This document shows positions 14,847-21,390 of a DNA stretch of 21,390 nt, piece by piece. The notes under the pieces were generated by a model that worked only from the letters and a program-made list of their open reading frames with translations, was not told the origin of the DNA and searched no databases. The stretch covers positions 1 to 21,390 of the forward strand of contig CBDURO010000026.1 of assembly GCA_965369995.1 (NCBI GenBank), read 5' to 3'. This DNA comes from JAHJCW01 sp965369995 (lineage in GTDB: Bacteria; Fidelibacterota; Marinisomatia; Marinisomatales; JAHJCW01). Positions within the stretch are counted from its first letter, which is position 1, and every line of letters begins with the position of its first letter. A program made the translations under genes and the position numbers.

Positions 14847-15097
14847 TTGCTTTTAAAAATACTGTTATGGTTATAAACAAGTTTTACAATTATTAAAAGT
14901 GCTAGCGAAGCGATATCCGTAGAAAATTTAAAAGATATTAATGATTATTAATATAGTAGTAGTTAATTAATTTCAAATAAAAATCAACAAAATATTTTCA
15001 TAATATTTACCGCATTTCCTTTATTCATATTCTATTACTAGAGTAATTTTATACCACTTTTAATAGTAAAATTTTATTAATTAAACAGGTTAAATAA
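14731..15097. other. Long AT-rich intergenic region before glutamate dehydrogenase
   Basis: Apart from the possible minus-strand gene tail at its left end, I see no coding frame, RNA gene or strong repeat in these 367 bp. The sequence is very AT-rich from 14930 onward. The palindrome ATTACT-AG-AGTAAT (15034-15047) lies 50 bp before the glutamate dehydrogenase start and could be an operator. Promoters for the dehydrogenase are presumably here, but no consensus stands out. The conserved core of the glycine riboswitch was looked for and is absent. Confidence 0.6.
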
Positions 15098-16384
15098 ATG
15101 AACAAAAAAACTTATAATCCATTTGAAACTGCACAAAAACAGTTCGACCGTGCTGCAGATTTATTAGAACTAGATCAAGCTACCCGTGATTTATTGCGTA
15201 ATCCTTTGAGAGAATTTCATTTTAGCATACCAATCCGTATGGATGATGGTTCTATGAAAGTATTTAAAGGTTTTAGGGTTCAGCATAATGACGCAAGAGG
15301 TCCTGCTAAGGGAGGAATCCGGTTTCACCCTCAAGAAACAATTGATACTGTCCGTGCTCTCTCTATGTGGATGACATGGAAAACAGCTGTTGCTGATATT
15401 CCATTAGGCGGTGGTAAAGGTGGTGTAATTTGTGATCCACATAATTTAAGCTTAACTGAGCAAGAACGCATTTGTCGCGGATGGGTGCGCCAAATTGCTA
15501 AAAATGTAGGCTCTCATTTTGATATTCCTGCTACAGATGTAATGACAAACGCACAGCATATGTTATGGATGTTAGATGAATTTGAGACCATTAATGGTGC
15601 GAAGGATCCAGGATTCATTACCGGTAAACCTGTTGGTATGGGTGGATCATTAGGCAGAAAAGAAGCCACAGGATACGGAGTGATGATTACTGTTAGAGAA
15701 GCCTTAAAAGTATTAAATATTAATCCAGAGAATACCACAGCAAGCATTCAGGGCTTTGGTAATGTTTCACAATATGCAATAGAATTATATCAGCAAATGG
15801 GAGGAAAAGTAAAATGTGTTTCATGCTGGGACCAAGAAGATCATACTAGTTATTCCTACAAAAAAGAAGATGGAATAAATCTAAAAGAACTTCTTTCAAT
15901 TACAGACACATTTGGTGGTATTAATAAAACTAAAGCTAAAGAATTAGGATTTGAAATGCTACCAGGAAAAGTATGGTTAGAGCAAGATGTTGATATTTTA
16001 GTTCCTGCTGCATTAGAGAATCAAATAACTGCCGAAAATGTTGAAAAAATCAGTGATCAAGTTAAAATTATTGCAGAAGGAGCTAATGGACCAACCACTC
16101 CTGAAGCTGATACGGTTCTGGATAAAAAGGGCATTTTTATTATTCCTGATTTCTTAGCAAATGCAGGTGGTGTAACGTGTAGTTATTTTGAACAAGTTCA
16201 AAGTAATATGAATTATTTCTGGGAGAAAGATGAGGTTCTTGGAAAATTAGATTTAAAAATGACAGCTGCATTTATTGCTGTACATGATTTCTCTAAATCA
16301 AACAATTTAAACATGCGTGATGCTGCTTATGTCATATCAGTTGACAGGGTGGCACAGGCGTGTAAAGATAGAGGTTGGGTGTAG
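15098..16384 (+). CDS. gdhA: Glutamate dehydrogenase (Glu/Leu/Phe/Val family)
   Basis: A 428-residue enzyme that interconverts glutamate and 2-oxoglutarate plus ammonia with NAD(P). Key residues are visible: Lys71 in AKGGIRFHP, Lys95 in WKTAVAD, catalytic Lys107 in PLGGGKGGV and Asp147 in PATDVMT, with the same spacing as Lys89/Lys113/Lys125/Asp165 of the well-studied clostridial enzyme. GRKEATGYGV (about 186-195) and the Rossmann fold IQGFGNVSQYA (217-227) follow. Its length fits the hexameric NAD-type class. The third Rossmann glycine position is Ser224. Coenzyme choice cannot be fixed by eye. The Shine-Dalgarno is weak (CAGG at 15086-15089). It is preceded by a long non-coding region with its own palindrome, so it probably has its own promoter. 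The next gene starts 76 bp after the stop. Confidence 0.95.
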   Translation: MNKKTYNPFETAQKQFDRAADLLELDQATRDLLRNPLREFHFSIPIRMDDGSMKVFKGFRVQHNDARGPAKGGIRFHPQETIDTVRALSMWMTWKTAVADIPLGGGKGGVICDPHNLSLTEQERICRGWVRQIAKNVGSHFDIPATDVMTNAQHMLWMLDEFETINGAKDPGFITGKPVGMGGSLGRKEATGYGVMITVREALKVLNINPENTTASIQGFGNVSQYAIELYQQMGGKVKCVSCWDQEDHTSYSYKKEDGINLKELLSITDTFGGINKTKAKELGFEMLPGKVWLEQDVDILVPAALENQITAENVEKISDQVKIIAEGANGPTTPEADTVLDKKGIFIIPDFLANAGGVTCSYFEQVQSNMNYFWEKDEVLGKLDLKMTAAFIAVHDFSKSNNLNMRDAAYVISVDRVAQACKDRGWV

Positions 16385-16460
16385 TATTCTAGTCAGATTT
16401 TTTAAAAAAAATAATGGAGTTTTTTACATAGGAAGTTTGTAGTATTAAAAAATAATTATA

Positions 16461-18212
16461 ATGCCTCAGGAAAAACACAGTCAGTTTGACCGAAAGTTTT
16501 TTAGTTCTGACAATCGAGTATCCTATATTGGTACAGGATCGATTGGTGGGAAAGCACAAAGTCTTGTTCTTATCGATAAAATATTAAGCTCTAAAGATTT
16601 TGATAAGAAAAAGTTTCCTCAAATTGATATTAATGTTCCCACTCTTACCGTTATACGTACAGATGTTTTTGATAAGTTTATGCAATCAAATGATCTATAT
16701 GATATTGCGTATTCAGATTCTCCCGATGATAGAATTAGCCACGCTTTTCAACAGGCAACTCTCCCCTTTGAAATATTGGGTGATTTAAGAGCTTTAATCA
16801 GTGAAGTTAATGTTCCTTTAGCAATTCGCTCTTCTAGTATGCTGGAAGATGCGATGTTTGAACCGTTCGCGGGTATATATGGAACAAAAATGACACCAAA
16901 TAATCAACCTGATACTGATACGCGCTTCAATAAATTAGTTGAAGCGATTAAGTTTGTTTACTCTTCAACTTATTTCAAAGCTGCGAAGGATTATATTAAA
17001 GCTACAAAACACTCCATTAAAGATGAAAAAATGGCTGTCATAATACAAGAAGTCATAGGCGTTAGACATATGGATAGATTTTATCCGGAATTGTCAGGTG
17101 TAGCACGCTCATATAATTTTTATCCGATGGGAAGAGCAAAACCCGAAGAAGGGGTGGTTAATTTAGCGCTCGGATTGGGTAAAACTATTGTTGATGGAGG
17201 TGTCTCGTGGACATATTCTCCGGAGTACCCAAAAGTTAATCCACCATTTGGTTCAGTTGGAGAGATGCTTAAACAAACTCAATTAGATTTTTGGGCAATA
17301 AATATGGGCAAGCCCCCATCATATAATCCAATAATGGAAACTGAATATATGGTACAAGATGATTTAACAACCGCTGATTCAGATGGATCTCTACGATATT
17401 TAGCCTCAACAGTAGATTCCCATTCAGGGAGATTAACAATTGGGACGGGAGTTAAGGGACCCAGGGTGTTGACTTTTGCCCCGTTACTTGTTTTTGATAG
17501 TATTCCGCTAAACGATTTAATTACAAATCTATTAAAATTATGTGAAAAAGCATTGGATTCTCCGGTAGAAATAGAATTTGCCATGACTTTGTCTAAAACT
17601 CGCGATGTTACAAGTATTCATCATTTTGGATTCCTTCAAAGTCGACCCATGGTCGTTTCTACTGAAAAAATTGATGTACAACCGGAGAATTTTAAATCGG
17701 AGAATATTTTAGTAGCATCAGAGAATGTTTTGGGGAATGGATTGATTGATTCAATCGAAGATATTGTTTTCATAATACCGGAGAAGTTCAAGGCCAAAGA
17801 CACGCAAACAATAGCGAGGGAACTTGAAATAATTAATGAAAAATTGGTTGCTGATAATCGTTCTTATCTATTAATTGGGTTTGGTAGATGGGGTAGTGCT
17901 GATCCATGGTTAGGGATACCGGTTAATTGGGGACAGATTTCGGGAGCTCGTGCCATCGTTGAAGCCATGCTAGAGAATATGAACGTTGATCTAAGTCAGG
18001 GCTCTCATTTCTTTCATAATTTAACAAGTTTCAATGTATGCTATTTTTCAATTCCGTATTATAGTAAATTTAAAATAGATTGGGATTGGTTAAGTAAGCA
18101 ATCAGTTGAACAAGAAACCAATTTTGTTAAACATGTCAAACTCGATTCTCCATTAATCATCAAGGCGGATGGTCGTAATAGTAGGGGTTTGATTTATAAA
18201 ATAAAAGATTAA
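16461..18212 (+). CDS. PEP synthase/PPDK ATP-grasp domain protein without catalytic swivelling domains
   Basis: A 583-residue protein with the nucleotide-binding domain of PEP synthase/pyruvate phosphate dikinase: IGTGSIGGKAQSL (23-35), LAIRSSSMLEDAMFEPFAGIY (about 120-140) and the closing FLQSRPM (391-397). In true PEP synthases a phosphohistidine domain and a PEP/pyruvate barrel follow. Here the rest is only about 185 residues, with a different conserved block: LGNGLIDSIEDIVFIIP, LIGFGRWGSADPWLGIPVNW (471-490) and LSQGSHFFHN (511-520). No GG..sHaA phosphohistidine motif is present, so it should not make PEP itself. The ATG at 16461 is the first in frame after a TAA at 16446; no clear Shine-Dalgarno precedes it. 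The next gene, a larger paralogue with the same blocks, begins one base after the stop. Substrate and role are unknown. Confidence 0.85.
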   Translation: MPQEKHSQFDRKFFSSDNRVSYIGTGSIGGKAQSLVLIDKILSSKDFDKKKFPQIDINVPTLTVIRTDVFDKFMQSNDLYDIAYSDSPDDRISHAFQQATLPFEILGDLRALISEVNVPLAIRSSSMLEDAMFEPFAGIYGTKMTPNNQPDTDTRFNKLVEAIKFVYSSTYFKAAKDYIKATKHSIKDEKMAVIIQEVIGVRHMDRFYPELSGVARSYNFYPMGRAKPEEGVVNLALGLGKTIVDGGVSWTYSPEYPKVNPPFGSVGEMLKQTQLDFWAINMGKPPSYNPIMETEYMVQDDLTTADSDGSLRYLASTVDSHSGRLTIGTGVKGPRVLTFAPLLVFDSIPLNDLITNLLKLCEKALDSPVEIEFAMTLSKTRDVTSIHHFGFLQSRPMVVSTEKIDVQPENFKSENILVASENVLGNGLIDSIEDIVFIIPEKFKAKDTQTIARELEIINEKLVADNRSYLLIGFGRWGSADPWLGIPVNWGQISGARAIVEAMLENMNVDLSQGSHFFHNLTSFNVCYFSIPYYSKFKIDWDWLSKQSVEQETNFVKHVKLDSPLIIKADGRNSRGLIYKIKD

Positions 18213-18213
18213 A

Positions 18214-21200
18214 ATGAAAAAAAATAAATCATTAGATAATATCATTATTGATCTCAAAGAAAGGGCAAAAGAATTAAGCTGCCTCTATGAGATACAAGAA
18301 TTATTAAGTAACATAAATGTAGAGGTAGAAGATATATGCCTTAGAATGGTCAAAGCAATTCCCCCGGGGTGGCAATTCCCTGAAATATGTGTGGTGAAGA
18401 TCAAATATCGAGATTCAGAATTCAAGTCTGAGAATTTTCAAGAGACAAAGTGGGTTCAAAAAAATGATATAATCCTTCAGAATGAGATAGTTGGTAGTAT
18501 TAATGTTTACTATACTGAGGAAAGACCAATATTAGATGAAGGTCCGTTTTTAAAAGAAGAAAGGAAGTTAATTCATACTATCTCTGAACAATTCGGATTC
18601 TTTTTATTACATAAGCGTCTTAGGAATGTATTCGCCGAACAAAAAGAATCACTTGATGATAGAAAGAGTGACTGGAGCGTAATACTAGATCTACTAAAGA
18701 GAACTGACCCCAAACTACTTATTAGAATCTCTAGGAAAATGCTAAATTTTTTATGTTGGAGTGGGATTAAAAAAGCAGAGCAGTTACTTCAACGTGTTAA
18801 TCCAATTTATACAAACAGCGGTGAGCTATTAAAAGAAACCAATCAACCATATCAAAAAAGCCCTACAAGAGATATATTAAGTTTAAGTTATGAAATATTC
18901 AATATTGCCGCAGATAACTTAAGTCAAACAGAAGTACTGAGCAGTATGCAAAAGTGGATAAAAGAAGATCGTTCAGGATTTTTGATAAATACTCTTGAAG
19001 ATAGTGGTTCTTCTCTAATAGATATTAGTAACGCCATTGAAAGATTTCACCATTTAGTTCCACAAGGATTAGAGCTCTCATCACCTAGAAAAATCAGTTT
19101 TATGGTAGCACTAATAAGAAGGGTTCTGAGTGATCAGCCTGGCTTCATTTCAATCGCGAAAAAGTTTATTGAGGTAGATGATTTTAATGATTTACTTAAT
19201 GCTATAATATTCCCTATTGGCAGCCATGGTAAATTAGGTGGGAAAAGCTCAGGATTGTTCCTTGCTGAACAAGTCGTTAAGAAATCATCGAAAGATAACG
19301 ATCTTTTAAAAAGTATAAAAACTCCAAAGACTTGGTACATTACGTCGGATAGTATTCTCAATTTTATGAGATATAACAATCTTGAAGATGTTATAGAACA
19401 AAAATATAAGGATATTGGTCAAGTGAGACAAGAATATCCATATGTTGTTCATGTGTTTAAAAACTCTTCATTTCCTCCTGAGCTGATAAAGGGACTCTCT
19501 TTAGCAATAGACGATTTTGGCGAAGTTCCATTAATTGTTAGGAGTTCAAGTTTGTTAGAAGATAGACTGGGAGCTGCTTTTGCAGGTAAGTATAAAAGTT
19601 TATTTATTGCAAATCAAGGTACTAAAAAAGAGCGTCTCATGGATTTAATGGATGCGATTGCGGAGGTATATGCATCTACATTTGGTCCTGATCCTATTGA
19701 ATATCGAAGAGAACAGGGTTTGTTAGATTATCATGAAGAAATGGGTATATTGATTCAAGCGGTTGTTGGACAAAAAGTAGGCAATTATTTCTTTCCGGCT
19801 TTTGCAGGTGTAGCATTAAGTAATAATGAATTCCGTTGGTCTAATAGAATAAATCCCGAGGATGGTCTTGTTCGAATTGTACCCGGTTTAGGTACAAGGG
19901 CTGTTGATAGAGTAAGTGATGATTATCCGATCTTAATGGCTCCCGGAGAACCCAATCTGCGAGTAAACGTTACTTTAGATGAGATTATACGCTATTCGCC
20001 TAAATATATTGATGTTATAAATCTTAAAACTTCAACATTTGAAACTTTGGATATAGATACATTAATTAGAGATCACGGTAAAGAATATCCTTTTATAAAT
20101 AATATTATATCTATACTTAAAGAAAATCACATACAACTCCCGAGAGCAATAGGTACAGATTATGCAAAGGACAATTTTGTTGTTACTTTTGAAGGATTAA
20201 TAACTCGAACTCCGTTTGTAAAACAAATTCATGAATTAATTATCAATTTACGTGACAATTTTGAACATCCGATTGATATTGAATTCGCGCATGATGGTAA
20301 GGATTTTTATTTGTTGCAATGTAGGACCCAAAGTATGGGTTTAGCAAGTAAGCCAGCTATAATACCTGATGATATTCCAAGCGAAGAAGTTATCTTCTCT
20401 GCTGATAAGTATATTTCAAATGGAGTTGTGTCTAATATTTCACATATTGTTTATGTGAGTCCTGAAAAGTATAGTGAGATAGCTGATTATCAACACCTAT
20501 TATCAGTAGGTAGAGCAATTGGAAAACTAAATAAAATACTTCCTAAACGACAATTTATTCTTATGGGACCGGGTCGTTGGGGTAGCCGTGGAGATATAAA
20601 GCTTGGTGTTAGCGTCACCTATTCTGATATCAATAATACTTCGGTTTTGATTGAGATAGCTAGAAAACATAAAGATTATGTACCTGACCTATCATTTGGC
20701 ACACATTTTTTTCAAGACCTGGTTGAAGCCAATATTCGATATTTACCTTTATATCCTGATGATAGGGGTATTGTATTTAACGAAGATTTTCTGGATAACT
20801 CAAAGAATGTATTTCTCGACATGTTACCGGACTTTGAACATATTGGAGATGTAGTTAAAGTCATAGATATTCCTGCTACTACTAACGGTCAAATCATGCA
20901 AATATTAATGAATGCTGAGAAAAATAAAGCTGTTGGTATGTTAACAAAAGAATCACGAGAATTGGTGATTGAAACTGAAGAAAGAGATACAATAATAAGT
21001 TATGAAAAATCAGAGGTGCATTGGAGATGGAGACAGAGAAATATCGAGGGTCTTGCTCGCCAAATAGATCCAGATAGATTTGGTGTAAAAGGATTTTATC
21101 TCTTTGGTAGTACAAAAAATGCTACTGCTGGTCCCGCAAGCGATATTGATATATTAATTCACTTTAAGGGTACAAAGGAGCAACATAAAGATTTAGAAAC

Positions 21201-21390
21201 ATGGCTTGATGGTTGGAGCCACAGTTTAAGTCAAATGAATTTCTTACGTACCGGCTATGAAACTAAGGGTCTTTTGGATGTTCATATTATTACGGATGAG
21301 GATATTAAAAATAAAACAAGCTATGCTGTAAAAATTGGTGCAATTACCGATGCGGCGAGGCCCCTAGAGTTTGGAACTAATATAAAAAGA
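18214..21390 (+). CDS. GAF-like sensor / PEP-synthase-type ATP-grasp / nucleotidyltransferase fusion (3' end outside window)
   Basis: The frame is open from ATG 18214 to the window edge (1059 codons, no stop). Residues 15-130 resemble the GAF-like input domain of some histidine kinases (ELSCLYEIQELL, IPPGWQFPEICVVKI, DEGPFLKEERKLI). A helical linker follows (130-325), then the PEP synthase-type ATP-grasp domain: PIGSHGKLGGKSSG (334-347), LIVRSSSLLEDRLGAAFAG (440-458) and LLQCRTQS (700-707). The block shared with the upstream gene follows: SNGVVSNISHIVYVSP, LMGPGRWGS, FGTHFFQDL. Near the end is a polymerase-beta-type nucleotidyltransferase: LFGS (963-966), SDID (976-979) and the third acidic residue in LLDVHI (Asp1022), so all three metal-binding carboxylates are present. 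It lacks phosphohistidine and PEP-barrel domains. It starts one base after the paralogue's stop, clearly in one operon. Function unknown. Confidence 0.88.
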   Translation, partial: MKKNKSLDNIIIDLKERAKELSCLYEIQELLSNINVEVEDICLRMVKAIPPGWQFPEICVVKIKYRDSEFKSENFQETKWVQKNDIILQNEIVGSINVYYTEERPILDEGPFLKEERKLIHTISEQFGFFLLHKRLRNVFAEQKESLDDRKSDWSVILDLLKRTDPKLLIRISRKMLNFLCWSGIKKAEQLLQRVNPIYTNSGELLKETNQPYQKSPTRDILSLSYEIFNIAADNLSQTEVLSSMQKWIKEDRSGFLINTLEDSGSSLIDISNAIERFHHLVPQGLELSSPRKISFMVALIRRVLSDQPGFISIAKKFIEVDDFNDLLNAIIFPIGSHGKLGGKSSGLFLAEQVVKKSSKDNDLLKSIKTPKTWYITSDSILNFMRYNNLEDVIEQKYKDIGQVRQEYPYVVHVFKNSSFPPELIKGLSLAIDDFGEVPLIVRSSSLLEDRLGAAFAGKYKSLFIANQGTKKERLMDLMDAIAEVYASTFGPDPIEYRREQGLLDYHEEMGILIQAVVGQKVGNYFFPAFAGVALSNNEFRWSNRINPEDGLVRIVPGLGTRAVDRVSDDYPILMAPGEPNLRVNVTLDEIIRYSPKYIDVINLKTSTFETLDIDTLIRDHGKEYPFINNIISILKENHIQLPRAIGTDYAKDNFVVTFEGLITRTPFVKQIHELIINLRDNFEHPIDIEFAHDGKDFYLLQCRTQSMGLASKPAIIPDDIPSEEVIFSADKYISNGVVSNISHIVYVSPEKYSEIADYQHLLSVGRAIGKLNKILPKRQFILMGPGRWGSRGDIKLGVSVTYSDINNTSVLIEIARKHKDYVPDLSFGTHFFQDLVEANIRYLPLYPDDRGIVFNEDFLDNSKNVFLDMLPDFEHIGDVVKVIDIPATTNGQIMQILMNAEKNKAVGMLTKESRELVIETEERDTIISYEKSEVHWRWRQRNIEGLARQIDPDRFGVKGFYLFGSTKNATAGPASDIDILIHFKGTKEQHKDLETWLDGWSHSLSQMNFLRTGYETKGLLDVHIITDEDIKNKTSYAVKIGAITDAARPLEFGTNIKR

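Noticed and set aside
14641..15097. Riboswitch or small RNA upstream of glutamate dehydrogenase
   Set aside because: A small CACC/GGGTG hairpin near 14800 and an AGCAA/TTGCT pair near 14831 exist, but no known riboswitch core such as that of the glycine class can be recognised.
16461..18212. Annotation as a functional phosphoenolpyruvate synthase (ppsA)
   Set aside because: Only the ATP-grasp domain is present. The phosphohistidine domain and PEP/pyruvate barrel are missing, and the length (583) is well below that of the roughly 800-residue enzyme.
1..21390. CRISPR arrays, insertion sequences, tRNA or rRNA genes
   Set aside because: No regularly spaced repeats, transposase motifs, terminal inverted repeats with target duplications, or cloverleaf/T-loop signatures were seen while reading both strands.

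Overview
The window is AT-rich DNA, roughly one third G+C by eye. It most likely comes from a bacterium of the Bacteroidota/Ignavibacteria/Marinimicrobia (FCB) branch. The pointers are a TonB-dependent receptor with an N-terminal carboxypeptidase-like domain next to an HmuY-like lipoprotein, system II (ResB/CcsA) cytochrome c maturation, weak Shine-Dalgarno sites and many multihaem c-type cytochromes. The phylum is inferred from gene types; no marker gene is present.

Layout. 1-268 (-): remnant of a MarR-type regulator with no usable start codon. 473-1237 (+): dihaem cytochrome c lipoprotein. 1427-4196 (+): tightly overlapping operon for a bc-type quinol-oxidising complex (Rieske protein, cytochrome b, membrane-anchored nonahaem cytochrome in place of cytochrome c1), ended by one probable and one clear terminator. 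4428-8211 (+): second redox operon, with a MarR regulator carrying a cysteine-rich tail, a Tat-exported protein with four [4Fe-4S] sites, an NrfD/HybB-type quinone-interacting membrane protein and a 13-haem cytochrome. This is an Hmc/Qrc-like transmembrane electron conduit with no catalytic subunit in view. 8242-11238 (-): cytochrome c maturation operon ResB, a small ResB-domain-like anchored protein, CcsA. 11375-14640 (+), divergent from it: TetR regulator, haem-receptor-like TonB protein and HmuY-like lipoprotein, with a 15-bp perfect inverted repeat in the shared intergenic region. 14641-15097: mostly non-coding, with a terminator and a possible gene remnant. 15098-16384 (+): glutamate dehydrogenase. 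16461-18212 and 18214 to the window end (+): two related proteins built on the ATP-grasp domain of PEP synthase/PPDK. The second has an N-terminal GAF-like sensor and a C-terminal polymerase-beta-type nucleotidyltransferase.

How it fits together. The first 14.6 kb is a respiratory/haem island: at least 24 c-type haem sites on three exported cytochromes, two quinone-linked membrane complexes, the machinery that attaches haem to those apocytochromes and, divergently, a probable outer-membrane haem acquisition system. The last 6.3 kb is different: central nitrogen metabolism followed by two uncharacterised PEP-synthase-like proteins that lack the phosphohistidine and PEP-binding domains. The large multidomain protein at the end is the least explained gene here and is cut by the window edge.
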